The notes below the pieces were generated by a model. The model worked only from the letters and a program-made list of their open reading frames with translations, was not told the origin of the DNA and searched no databases. The position numbers and the translations under genes were made by a program. A stretch of DNA of 64,000 nucleotides. Origin: Saccharibacillus sp. CPCC 101409. GTDB taxonomy: Bacteria; Bacillota; Bacilli; Paenibacillales; Paenibacillaceae. Location of the stretch: assembly GCF_030518235.1 (NCBI RefSeq), contig NZ_JAULSA010000001.1, positions 930,001-994,000 on the forward strand, given 5' to 3'. Shown in pieces: positions 25,147 to 33,680 of this stretch. Each line of letters begins with the position of its first letter. The first letter of the stretch is position 1.

Positions 25147-27180
25147 TTGAAAACTACAGCAGCAATTTCGGTCGACTGCGCTCGGCCGAGCGTGCATAAG
25201 ATCAATCCTTATTTGTTCGGCCACTTTGTGGAAGATATCCGGGATCATATGGAAGCGATGCTGGCTTTTCCGCTGAAAGATATGGATTTCGAGAGCGAAG
25301 CGGAACTTTCGTCCGGCGTGTCGGGCGCCTGGTACGCTTATACGAACGGACGCAATACGCGTTACGCGCTCGAAGCGCCCGCGCCCAAGCACTCCGGCCG
25401 CGCCCAGCGCATCACCGTGCTGAGCGACGACGAAGCGTATGCGGGCATCGCCCAGCGCGCCGCGTTGAAAGGGCCAATGAATTACACCGTCAAACTGGCA
25501 GCCCGGGCTTCGGTCGAACTGAGTACGCTGGTGGCGGAAGTCGCGGACCGGCAGAGCGGCGAAGTGCTGGGCCGCGCGGACATCGCGCTGGACAGCCATA
25601 ATTGGCGGGAATACCAAGCGGAGCTTGCGGTCGGCCGGGAATGCGCCGACGCGGAAGTGCGCGTTTATATCGCCGAAGACCATCCCAGATGGAACGACAG
25701 CGTCTCCACGGGGATGCTGTGGATCGATCACGTTTCGCTGCTGCCGGAAGACCATGTCGGCCTGGTCAAGCGCGAGGTCGTCGAGATGAGCCGGGATCTG
25801 AACGCGGGCATGATGCGCCTGGCGGGCAATTATATCAGCGCTTACCATTTCGAGCACGGCATCGGTCCGGAGCTGGAGCGCCCGGTCATGTACAACGAAG
25901 CATGGGGCGGCTGGACAAGCAAATACTTCGGCACGGACGAGTTCGTGCGCTTCTGCCGGGAGCTGGACGTGGAGCCCTTGATCTGCGTGAACGACGGTTC
26001 CGGCACGCCGGAAGAAGCGGCGCAGTGGATCGAATACTGCAACGGCGCCGCCGATACGCCGATGGGCGCGCAGCGCGCCGCGAACGGCAGTCCGGAGCCG
26101 TACGGCGTGAAATACTGGGAGATCGGCAACGAAGTCTGGGGAGCCTGGCAGGTCGGAACCTGCACGGGCGAGCAGTTCGCCCGGCGGACGGCGGACTTTA
26201 TCCGGGCGATGAAAGCCGCCGATCCTTCGATCGCGATCCTGGCCTGCGGACACACCGACCCGGAATGGAACCGCGCGGTGCTGGACCTGGTCGGCGAGCA
26301 GATCGATTATCTGACGCTGCATCTGTACCACGGTTATAACCGCTTCGCGATGGACCGTCATACACCGGCCGAAGAACGCTACAAAGCGATCGCCGCTTTT
26401 CCCGAATATACGCGCCTCAATCTGGCCGAGACCCGGGAAGCGATCGAAGCGGACGAGCGGCACCGTCATGTAAAGCTGGCGATTACCGAATACAATACGA
26501 TGTATTATCCGAATACGATCCGCAAAGGGCTGCCCGACGAGCATACGCTCGGCGCGGCGGTCGCCAACGCCGCCAACCTGAACGAAATGCTGAGAGCCGG
26601 CGACCTCGTGCAGATCGGCAGCTTCTCCGATCTGGTGAACGGCTGGCTCGGCGGCTGCATCCGGGTAGGCGATTATTACGCCGACCAGTACTGCGGGAAG
26701 GAAGCCGGCTGGAGCGGCCGTCCGCTGACCGTATACGGCACGCCGACTTACGAAGTGCTGAAGCTGTACGCGGGAAGAGACATCGCGCACGCGCTCGAAG
26801 TCGATACGCAGTGCGGCACTTTCTCGGTCGAGGCGAATAAGCCGACCCCCATTCCGCTGGACGCGCTGCCGGATCTGGATACGGCCGCTTTCGTCAACGA
26901 AGAAGGCGATGTGTTGACCGTCTTTATCGTCAACCGGAGCCTGGAGCAAGTGAACGCTTCGCTCGCGCTTGCGGGCGGCGAAGCTTCCGGGGAAGCGGTG
27001 CTGCACGAGATTACGGGCGACTCCGCCTGGGACATCAATTCCGTATTCGAACCGGACCGGATCGCCTGCCGGACCCGCGGCATCGCGGCCGAAGATTGGA
27101 AGGCGGGGCTCGCGCTGCGCCCGGCTTCGGTCTACGCGCTTGAGATCGATATCGAGCGGCGGGAAGGAGAAGCGCAATGA
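25147..27180 (+). CDS. Alpha-L-arabinofuranosidase, GH51-like
   Basis: A 677-residue cytoplasmic enzyme without signal peptide. The TIM-barrel part has the clan-A acid/base Glu329 in YWEIGNEVWGAWQ and nucleophile Glu448 in LAITEYN. The region MRLAGNYISAYHFEHGIG matches the GH51 active-site approach, and a C-terminal beta-sandwich (about 560-677) is present. It removes terminal arabinofuranose from imported arabino- or arabinoxylo-oligosaccharides. The start is TTG 25147 with ACGGAGG six bases upstream. The last codons overlap the next start by four bases (ATGA). Confidence 0.9.
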   Translation: MKTTAAISVDCARPSVHKINPYLFGHFVEDIRDHMEAMLAFPLKDMDFESEAELSSGVSGAWYAYTNGRNTRYALEAPAPKHSGRAQRITVLSDDEAYAGIAQRAALKGPMNYTVKLAARASVELSTLVAEVADRQSGEVLGRADIALDSHNWREYQAELAVGRECADAEVRVYIAEDHPRWNDSVSTGMLWIDHVSLLPEDHVGLVKREVVEMSRDLNAGMMRLAGNYISAYHFEHGIGPELERPVMYNEAWGGWTSKYFGTDEFVRFCRELDVEPLICVNDGSGTPEEAAQWIEYCNGAADTPMGAQRAANGSPEPYGVKYWEIGNEVWGAWQVGTCTGEQFARRTADFIRAMKAADPSIAILACGHTDPEWNRAVLDLVGEQIDYLTLHLYHGYNRFAMDRHTPAEERYKAIAAFPEYTRLNLAETREAIEADERHRHVKLAITEYNTMYYPNTIRKGLPDEHTLGAAVANAANLNEMLRAGDLVQIGSFSDLVNGWLGGCIRVGDYYADQYCGKEAGWSGRPLTVYGTPTYEVLKLYAGRDIAHALEVDTQCGTFSVEANKPTPIPLDALPDLDTAAFVNEEGDVLTVFIVNRSLEQVNASLALAGGEASGEAVLHEITGDSAWDINSVFEPDRIACRTRGIAAEDWKAGLALRPASVYALEIDIERREGEAQ

Positions 27181-28943
27181 CCACAAAAGGATATATCAAA
27201 GATTATCCGAGACCGCAGTTCGTGCGCGATAACTGGACGAACCTGAACGGCGAATGGGACTTCCGCTTCGACGACGACAACACCGGCGAAAGCGGGAAAT
27301 GGAACGAGCGGCTGGACGGTACTCACCGGATCAAGGTGCCGTTCACATACGAGACGCAGGCGAGCGGAATCGGCATCGAAGCCTTCCATCCCCGCGTCTG
27401 GTACGGCAGATCGGTTCGGATTCCGCAGGAAGCCCAAGGCAAGCGGGCGATCCTGCACTTCCAGGCGGTCGACCATACGGCCAAAGTCTGGGTGAACGGC
27501 GTGCTGGCCGGCGGCCACCGGGGAGGCTACGCAGCATTCTCCGTGGACATTACCCCGCACCTGAAGTTCGGGACGGACAATCTAATTGTCGTCAAAGCGG
27601 AAGACAGCGACGACTGCACCCAGCCCCGGGGCAAGCAGCGCTGGACCGCGGACAACTTCGAATGCTTCTATGTGCAGACGACCGGCATCTGGCAGACCGT
27701 CTGGCTGGAGTATGTGGAGGAGCAGCGCATCGATTCGGTGAAGATCACGCCGAATCTCGACCGCGCTTCGGTTTCTTTCGATTACCGGGTGCACGGTCTG
27801 GAGACCGCGGCGGATGGTCTGAGACTGGAAGCGATCGTGACGTTCCAGGGCCGCCCGGTCAAGACGGTGAGCCTGGTTGCCGACCGGCCGCGGCTGAGCG
27901 TGGAAGTCGACCTGATCCACGAAGCGGCCGGACCGTGGAAAAGATCGTTCTGGTCGCCGCGCCAGCCGAATCTGTTCGATGTGGAGTTCGTGCTGTATCA
28001 AGGAGAGGCCGTCGTCGATCGCGTCATGTCTTACTTCGGCATGCGCAAGATCTCGATCGAGAAAGGGCAGGTGCTGCTGAACAACGCGCCGCTCTACCAG
28101 CGCTTGATTCTGGATCAGGGATATTGGACGGAAAGCCATCTGACGCCTCCGAGCGAAGAAGCGCTGATCGCCGATATCGACGCCATGCTGGAGATGGGTT
28201 ATAACGGCGTGCGCAAGCATATGAAGATCGAAGACGCCCGTTTCCTGTACTGGTGCGACGTCAAAGGCCTGCTGGTCTGGTCCGAAATGGCGGCGGCGTA
28301 CGAGTATCACGACCAGGCGGTAGAGCAGTTCACGCAGGAATGGCTGGAGATCGTCCGGCAGCAGTACAACCATCCGAGCATTATCACCTGGGTGCCGTTC
28401 AACGAATCGTGGGGCATCCACTATATCCGGCACGACCGGAGGCAGCAGCAGTTCACGGAAAGTATTTACCATCTGACCAAAAGTATCGATCCTTATCGGC
28501 CGGTTATTACCAACGACGGCTGGGAGCATACCGTATCCGACATTATTACGCTGCACGATTACGTGGAGACCGGAGAAGGTTTCCTCAAGCGGTACGAAGG
28601 CAATAAGGAAGGTATCATGAACAAGGAGATCGCCTGCAACCACTGGAAATATGCGTTTGCCGAAGGCTACGGGTACAGGGGACAGCCGATTATGATTACC
28701 GAGTTCGGCGGCATCGCGTTCCAATCGGACAAAGGCTGGGGTTACGGCCACCAGGTGCTGACGGACGAAGAGTTCCTGACCCGCTTCGACGGACTGACCC
28801 AGGCGATCAAAAGCGTGGATTATATTTGCGGTTACTGCTACACGCAGCTGGCCGATGTGCAGCAGGAGATCAACGGGCTGCTGACGGAAGACCGCCGGCC
28901 CAAATTCCCGCTGGAGCGGATCAAGGCGATCAATTTGAAATAA
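27177..28943 (+). CDS. Glycoside hydrolase family 2 protein
   Basis: A 588-residue GH2 enzyme. It has a sugar-binding jelly roll (about 10-185; VWVNGVLAGGHRGGYAAFSVDIT), an immunoglobulin-like middle and a TIM barrel. The acid/base is Glu410 in PFNESWG and the nucleophile Glu509 in MITEFGG. The barrel also carries YNGVRKHMKIEDARFLYWCD. It has no signal peptide. Its four-base overlap with the GH51 gene implies coordinated action inside the cell on the same oligosaccharide. Beta-galactosidase activity on arabinogalactan side chains or beta-glucuronidase activity are both possible. Confidence 0.9.
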   Translation: MTTKGYIKDYPRPQFVRDNWTNLNGEWDFRFDDDNTGESGKWNERLDGTHRIKVPFTYETQASGIGIEAFHPRVWYGRSVRIPQEAQGKRAILHFQAVDHTAKVWVNGVLAGGHRGGYAAFSVDITPHLKFGTDNLIVVKAEDSDDCTQPRGKQRWTADNFECFYVQTTGIWQTVWLEYVEEQRIDSVKITPNLDRASVSFDYRVHGLETAADGLRLEAIVTFQGRPVKTVSLVADRPRLSVEVDLIHEAAGPWKRSFWSPRQPNLFDVEFVLYQGEAVVDRVMSYFGMRKISIEKGQVLLNNAPLYQRLILDQGYWTESHLTPPSEEALIADIDAMLEMGYNGVRKHMKIEDARFLYWCDVKGLLVWSEMAAAYEYHDQAVEQFTQEWLEIVRQQYNHPSIITWVPFNESWGIHYIRHDRRQQQFTESIYHLTKSIDPYRPVITNDGWEHTVSDIITLHDYVETGEGFLKRYEGNKEGIMNKEIACNHWKYAFAEGYGYRGQPIMITEFGGIAFQSDKGWGYGHQVLTDEEFLTRFDGLTQAIKSVDYICGYCYTQLADVQQEINGLLTEDRRPKFPLERIKAINLK

Positions 28944-28952
28944 CCGTTTGGA

Positions 28953-29010
28953 AAAAAAGCAAAGTCCCGACTCCGTTTCGCGGCGGAATCCGGGGCTTTT
29001 TGCTTTTTTT
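28953..29010 (+). terminator. Terminator of the arabinosidase operon
   Basis: A long imperfect hairpin (AAAAGCAAAGTCCCG... facing CGGGGCTTTTTGCTTTT) with an inner ACTCCG/CGGAaT stem, ending in eight T. It closes the 18-29 kb operon. Confidence 0.85.
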
Positions 29011-29103
29011 TGGACATTTGCACGAAGAACAGGAAAGCCGGATTCGCCGGCGTCGCTGCGAGAAGGGCTTGACGTTCGGTACAGCCTCCGGCCGGCCGAG
29101 CGG

Positions 29104-29400
29104 ATGGAACTCTCGTATTTGTTTCGACTCCTGCTGCTGAACGGCCATGCTTACCAGACGCTGATTACGCGCGAGATGAAAGAGAAGACGCTGAGCGCGG
29201 CGGAAGCCGTCGAAGATACGGTCCGCTGGCTGAACATGTCCGGCCTGCCCGAAGGCGAGCATGTGCGGGGCGTCGTATCGCGGTATGTGCAAGAGCGCGC
29301 CTCCGAAGGAAATATAGCGATCCGGCAGGGCGGCCGCTTCGGGAAAGTGCTGGTGCGCTTGAACGATCAGCGGATGTTCGGCAGGGAAGATCGCGTTTAG
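29104..29400 (+). CDS. Small hypothetical protein
   Basis: A 98-residue predicted protein, not recognised. The start (MELSYLFRLLLLNGHAYQTL) is mostly helical and the C-terminal part is charged (RYVQERASEGNIAIR). No signal peptide or metal motif is seen. A longer frame opens at 28948 but runs through the operon terminator, so the ATG at 29104 is preferred despite a weak SD. It ends 30 bases before a strong terminator. Codon use matches the neighbours, so it is probably real. Confidence 0.5.
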   Translation: MELSYLFRLLLLNGHAYQTLITREMKEKTLSAAEAVEDTVRWLNMSGLPEGEHVRGVVSRYVQERASEGNIAIRQGGRFGKVLVRLNDQRMFGREDRV

Positions 29401-29426
29401 GCATCCAGTCGATATTGGTCGTCATC

Positions 29427-29475
29427 CGCAAAAAGGCCGTTTTTCCGTATGCGATATACGGAGAAACGGCCTTTT
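29427..29475. terminator. Bidirectional terminator between the small gene and P450
   Basis: The stem AAAAGGCCGTTT...AAACGGCCTTTT has an inner TCCGTAT/ATACGGA pairing and A/T runs on both sides. It can stop both the small gene (+) and the P450 gene (-). Confidence 0.88.
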
Positions 29476-29531
29476 GTTTGCGCTGCTTGAAAGATTCGTT
29501 CAACGCTTCGTTCACTCAAAGATTCGTCCAC

Positions 29532-30749
29532 TCAACGCTTCACTTCGATCGGGAAGCTCTTCAGCGACTGCCCCGTAATCGAGACGGTCAGATGTTCGGA
29601 TACGTTGAAGCCGCCCGGCAGCTTGATATCCGAGAAACGCTTGACGAACGCGCCCAGCGCCATATTCGCTTCCAGCCGCGCGAGCGGGGCTCCCAGGCAG
29701 AAGTGGGGACCCGCGCCGAACGTCAGATGCTGGAGCTTGCCGGGACGATGGATATCGAACCGTTCCGCATGGTCGAACTGGGACTCGTCGCGGTTCGCGG
29801 CGCCGATCCAGGCGACGACGACCTGCCCTTTTTTCATCGGCGGGCCGAAAATGTCCGTATCCTGCGCCACCTGCCGGTCGATCGTCGCGCCGAAGCGGAA
29901 GCGCAGCACTTCTTCGACCAGCTTGGGCACCAGCGACTCGTCGGCTCTCAATTCTTGATACACGCCCGGCTGGTCGATCAGCATGCAGTAGAACAGATTG
30001 GACAGCAGCGTGGTCGTCGTTTCGTTGCCCGCGCCGAGCAGCCCGATCGCCGACATGACGACTTCCTGGTCCGTCAGCGTTTCACCTTCGAGTTCCGCTT
30101 TGGTCAGGTCGGAGATGATATCGTCGCCCGGATTGGCGCGTTTCTCCATCACGATCGGGTACAGGTATGCGCCGAATTCCTGCATCGCTTTGCCTTTTTG
30201 CTGCTCGATATCTTCATAGGCGTCCATATTGTACGGCAGAAACAGAATATCCGACCAGGCTTTGATCAGATGCCGGTCGCGCGACGGGACGCCGAGCAGG
30301 TCGGCGATGACGGTTACGGGCAGCGGAATCGCCAGCTTGTCCACGATATCGACGATATCGTCGCCTTCGATCTCCGCGATCAGCTCGTCGATGATCTCCT
30401 GGATTCTCGGCTCCCAGTCTTTGAGGCTGCGCGGCGTGAACGCCTGCGCCAGCAGGGCGCGCCGCTTGCGGTGTTCCGGAGGATCGACCATATTGACGTT
30501 GCTGCGGGTGTCGATCGTGCGCGGAATCGGGATCAGGCTGCGCGTTTTCTTGTTGGTGAACAGTTCGTGGTCGAACAGCACTTTCTTCACGGCATCGTAC
30601 GAAAAAACGCTCCAGGCGTCCTGGCCGGCGTCGTACTCGACAGGCCGGTTTTCCCGCATCTCTCTGAACCACGGGTACGGCTCCCACTGCTCTTCCTTGG
30701 TTCTCAGATTCGAAATCTCCTGCAGAATAACCTGATTGCTGTCTTTCAT
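29532..30749 (-). CDS. Cytochrome P450
   Basis: A 405-residue soluble bacterial P450 of CYP107/CYP109-like type. The heme ligand loop is FGAGPHFCLGAPLAR with the cysteine thiolate. The I-helix oxygen-activation motif is GAGNETTTT and the K-helix ExxR is EEVLRFR. MVDPPEHRKRRALLAQAF is the C-helix region. It hydroxylates a small hydrophobic substrate, unidentified, with electrons from a ferredoxin encoded elsewhere. It is divergent from a PadR regulator, which is a common arrangement for detoxification P450 genes. Confidence 0.94.
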   Translation of the reverse strand: MKDSNQVILQEISNLRTKEEQWEPYPWFREMRENRPVEYDAGQDAWSVFSYDAVKKVLFDHELFTNKKTRSLIPIPRTIDTRSNVNMVDPPEHRKRRALLAQAFTPRSLKDWEPRIQEIIDELIAEIEGDDIVDIVDKLAIPLPVTVIADLLGVPSRDRHLIKAWSDILFLPYNMDAYEDIEQQKGKAMQEFGAYLYPIVMEKRANPGDDIISDLTKAELEGETLTDQEVVMSAIGLLGAGNETTTTLLSNLFYCMLIDQPGVYQELRADESLVPKLVEEVLRFRFGATIDRQVAQDTDIFGPPMKKGQVVVAWIGAANRDESQFDHAERFDIHRPGKLQHLTFGAGPHFCLGAPLARLEANMALGAFVKRFSDIKLPGGFNVSEHLTVSITGQSLKSFPIEVKR

Positions 30750-30825
30750 CCAAGTTCCCTCCCAGGCGGAATAGTACTGCTGCTCGTTTTTTTGCGATTG
30801 CGTCGTTGTACAGAACCGTTTTACG

Positions 30826-30864
30826 TTAACCTATGTTATTTTAACCTATAAGATACACCTGTAT
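30826..30864. promoter_or_regulatory. Candidate operator between P450 and padR
   Basis: Two direct TTAACCTAT repeats (30826-30834 and 30841-30849, 15 bp apart) precede a palindrome ATACACCTGTAT (30853-30864, arms ATACA/TGTAT). These are the only repeated signals in the 244-bp divergent region and are plausible PadR sites controlling the P450. Confidence 0.45.
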
Positions 30865-30993
30865 TTTAGCATAGCGCATAGACAAAAAGGAAATTCGCTG
30901 GTCTTTGCCGCCCGGCGGCGGTACAATCAAGCGAACAATCAAGCGCGAAGAACGGAACGAAACGAACAAACAAACGAGGCGAAGGGGATTGCC

Positions 30994-31536
30994 ATGTATG
31001 CGGATATTCTGATTCTGGGCCAGCTGCTGACCGGACCCAAGCACGGCTACGAGATCAAAAAGAACGTTCAGGAAGCGCTCGGCGATACGTTCGAACTCAA
31101 CAACAATGCGCTGTATCCCGCGCTGCGGCGCTTTCTGGCGATGGGCGCGATGACCAAAGAAATAGAGAAAGGCGACGGCAAGCCCGATCGCCACGTTTAT
31201 CTGCTGACGGAGACGGGCGAAGAAACTTTTAACGAGCTGGTACGCGATTTTCCGGAAAAAGCGGCGGTCAATCAGATCGAGTTTCTCGTCCGCGTCGCCC
31301 TGTTCGAACGGCTGAATCCCGAGGTTCAGTTCGATATCCTGCGCAAACGGCTGGCCGTGCTGGACGAACAGATGAAGCGCAATCTTCAATACGAGCGGCT
31401 GCCGGCGCAGGACCGCTTCATGGCGGAAGTGATCTCGTTCAAAAAAGACCAGACGGAGCAGGAACGGGAGTGGGTGCGGCGGCTGATCGGGGAAATTCAG
31501 GCAGAGGAAGAGTCGACGCAGAAAAGCGGACGGTAA
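30994..31536 (+). CDS. PadR family transcriptional regulator
   Basis: A 180-residue PadR protein. The N-terminal winged helix is ILILGQLLTGPKHGYEIKKN..., then LNNNALYPALRRFLAMGAMT and PDRHVYLLTETGEETF. The C-terminal helical dimer domain (about 95-180) is of the longer PadR-s1/Vir type. It probably represses the divergent P450 gene and responds to a phenolic or other hydrophobic compound (inference from family). It is followed by a strong terminator. Confidence 0.9.
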   Translation: MYADILILGQLLTGPKHGYEIKKNVQEALGDTFELNNNALYPALRRFLAMGAMTKEIEKGDGKPDRHVYLLTETGEETFNELVRDFPEKAAVNQIEFLVRVALFERLNPEVQFDILRKRLAVLDEQMKRNLQYERLPAQDRFMAEVISFKKDQTEQEREWVRRLIGEIQAEEESTQKSGR

Positions 31537-31596
31537 GGCGCCTGCCGCCGTTTCGAGGTCCCGAATACACGGCCGGCAGAACATGTTGAATCCGGA

Positions 31597-31649
31597 AAAA
31601 GAAAAGCGCCGCGCAGACTTTTGGCCGCGAACGCTTTTCTTCTTTTTTT
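31597..31649 (+). terminator. Terminator after padR
   Basis: The stem GAAAAGCG...CGCTTTTC (31601-31608 with 31632-31639) carries a GC-rich apical stem and is followed by seven T. Confidence 0.8.
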
Positions 31650-31660
31650 GATTTTTCTAG

Positions 31661-31740
31661 AAAATGCCCCGGTAACTTCTTAAAAGAGGCCCTCTTTATA
31701 TATGAGTGAGGACGCTATAATTTTATGAAAGCGGATACAA
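31661..31740 (+). promoter_or_regulatory. Promoter of second two-component system with shared upstream element
   Basis: An upstream block AAAATG-CC-CCGGTA-ACTTC-TTAAAA starts at 31661. The -10 TATAAT is at 31716-31721, followed by TGAAAGCGGATACA (31726-31739), a cre-like sequence with two mismatches. The same three parts at nearly the same spacing occur before the permease operon at 36852-36935. The upstream block is a candidate binding site of the YesN-type regulator at 33677. Confidence 0.55.
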
Positions 31741-31868
31741 AAAATTAAGACTGCCGGTTTACTCGTTCCTGTCCTATGATAGAACAAGGTCGGAATGCGA
31801 GATTGGGGAAGGTTTGGGGGATGAATAATAAACGTTGGATTTCGGAAGCGGTGCTAAAGGTGAGAAGC

Positions 31869-33680
31869 ATGAAATTTCAAAACAAGCTTATGCTGGGTTA
31901 CCTGTTGATCTGCATCATTCCGCTCGTGAGTGTAAGCGTCGTCATCTTTCGCCAATCGGCTGTGGAACTGGAGAGTTCTTCCCAGGAGTTTGCGGCCCTG
32001 TATACGTCTCAGATTCGGACCTCGCTCGAGAATCTGATGCAGGAGTACGACAAGTTGACCAAGTCGGTGCTGATCGACAACCAACTGATCTATAAGCTCG
32101 GAGACGAGCGGAACCGTTCCATCGACGAAGTGATCGTGCAGCGCGTGGCCGTGCAGCGGCTGCTGATGCGGGTCGCGCTGCTCAAACCGGAGATCGGCAC
32201 GGTCATGCTGATCGACCGGGACGAGCGGGTGTACCAGTATTCCACGAACACGGGTACAGTCGGCGAGGCTGCGCTGCTGTCGCAGCCATGGTATAAACGG
32301 GTGCGCGAAGCGGACGATACTTTTTTTATTACCGGCCTGCACGACCGCTCTTACTACAACGACAGCGAAGAAGGAGCGATCGTCACCGTCGGCCGCGTCC
32401 TGCTCAGTTCCGAGGGAGCGTACGCCGGCATCCTGCTGATCGATCTAGACCCTTTTGCCCTATTGCAGCTGGATGAAGATTTCGTTTCGGCACGGGACAA
32501 GTACGGGATGAGCGTCACGATCCGCAACCGGCGGGAAGAAATCTTGTACCAGTCCGACGCCGCCAGCGGGCGCGTCCGCTGGCAGGAAGTGTTGGAGCGC
32601 GGCAGCGCCTATTCGCAGGACCCGGGCGACCGCGGCAGAATCGTGCTGTCGGGCCGGACCGAGTTGGGCAATCTGCTGATTCAGACGGAAATTCCCCGCG
32701 AGAAACTTCTGTCGAACATCAACAAGATCAAAGGCGTTACCGTGATCGTAATTCTGGCGAGCTGTTTGATTCTGACGCTGATGTCGCTTGCCCTGAGCTA
32801 TACGGTTACCCGGCCGATCAAAGAATTGAGGCGCAGCATGAAGGAAGCCGAAGCGGGGCGTTACCTGCCGATCGAGAAGAAGCAGGCGGGCGACGAGATC
32901 GGAAGCCTGGTCGGCAGCTACAACAAGATGATCGTCACCATCCGCACGCTGATCGAAGACGTTTATATCGGGGAGATCAAGCACCGCAGAGCCAAGCTGG
33001 TCGCGCTCCAGAACCAGATCAATCCGCATATGCTCTACAATACGCTGGAGTCGATCCGGATGAAGGCGCTGGTGAACGACGACGAAGAAGCCGCCGACAT
33101 GATCAAGATTCTGGCGCGTATGTTCCGGCTGGTGCTGGGCAAGGAAGGCAAATGGCATTCGATCAAGCACGAGCTGGAGTATACGGAGAATTATGTGCGG
33201 CTGCAAAATCTGCGGTTCGACAACAAATTCCTGCTGGATATCCGCGTGCCGGAAGAAATCCAGCGGTGCAGCATTATCCCGCTGGTCTTCCAGCCGATCG
33301 TCGAGAACAGCATCAATCACGGATTCGAAGGCTACGGCCGCACGATGAATATCCGCATCGAAGGAAGCGTCGCGGACGGCGGCGAGATTCGAATCCGGAT
33401 TTCCGACGACGGCGTCGGCATGACGGAGGAAACGCGGCGCAAACTGACTATTCTGCTGGAAGAAGCGGGACTCGACAAATACAAGCTGGAACCGACGGAC
33501 GAGCCGGGCGGCAAAGGGCTGGGACTGAAAAATATCGCCGAGCGACTCAAGCTTCATTACGGAGACCGCTACGGTCTGTCGCTCGATCCCGCGTCCGCCA
33601 GAGGCGTAGCCGTCGAGTTCCTGATTCCGAGATCGGAAGGGCCGACCTCGATAACAGAAGCAAGGAGGGGTCCGGGATGA
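31869..33680 (+). CDS. YesM-type sensor histidine kinase
   Basis: A 603-residue membrane kinase. It begins KFQNKLMLGYLLICIIPLV, the first membrane helix. A Cache-like extracytoplasmic sensor follows, then a second helix (VIVILASCLILTLMSLALSY) and HAMP. The kinase domain has His387 in NQINPHMLYNTLESIRM, where Met replaces the usual Phe. The ATPase has FQPIVENSINHG, SDDGVGM and GLGLKNIAERL. ATG 31869 has AAAGGTGA at good spacing; ATG 31821 is an in-frame alternative 16 codons upstream with a weaker SD. It overlaps the regulator start by four bases. Confidence 0.94.
   Translation: MKFQNKLMLGYLLICIIPLVSVSVVIFRQSAVELESSSQEFAALYTSQIRTSLENLMQEYDKLTKSVLIDNQLIYKLGDERNRSIDEVIVQRVAVQRLLMRVALLKPEIGTVMLIDRDERVYQYSTNTGTVGEAALLSQPWYKRVREADDTFFITGLHDRSYYNDSEEGAIVTVGRVLLSSEGAYAGILLIDLDPFALLQLDEDFVSARDKYGMSVTIRNRREEILYQSDAASGRVRWQEVLERGSAYSQDPGDRGRIVLSGRTELGNLLIQTEIPREKLLSNINKIKGVTVIVILASCLILTLMSLALSYTVTRPIKELRRSMKEAEAGRYLPIEKKQAGDEIGSLVGSYNKMIVTIRTLIEDVYIGEIKHRRAKLVALQNQINPHMLYNTLESIRMKALVNDDEEAADMIKILARMFRLVLGKEGKWHSIKHELEYTENYVRLQNLRFDNKFLLDIRVPEEIQRCSIIPLVFQPIVENSINHGFEGYGRTMNIRIEGSVADGGEIRIRISDDGVGMTEETRRKLTILLEEAGLDKYKLEPTDEPGGKGLGLKNIAERLKLHYGDRYGLSLDPASARGVAVEFLIPRSEGPTSITEARRGPG

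Noticed and set aside
28948-29103. N-terminal extension of the 98-residue small protein
   Set aside because: It reads through the terminator of the arabinosidase operon; the internal ATG at 29104 is more plausible.
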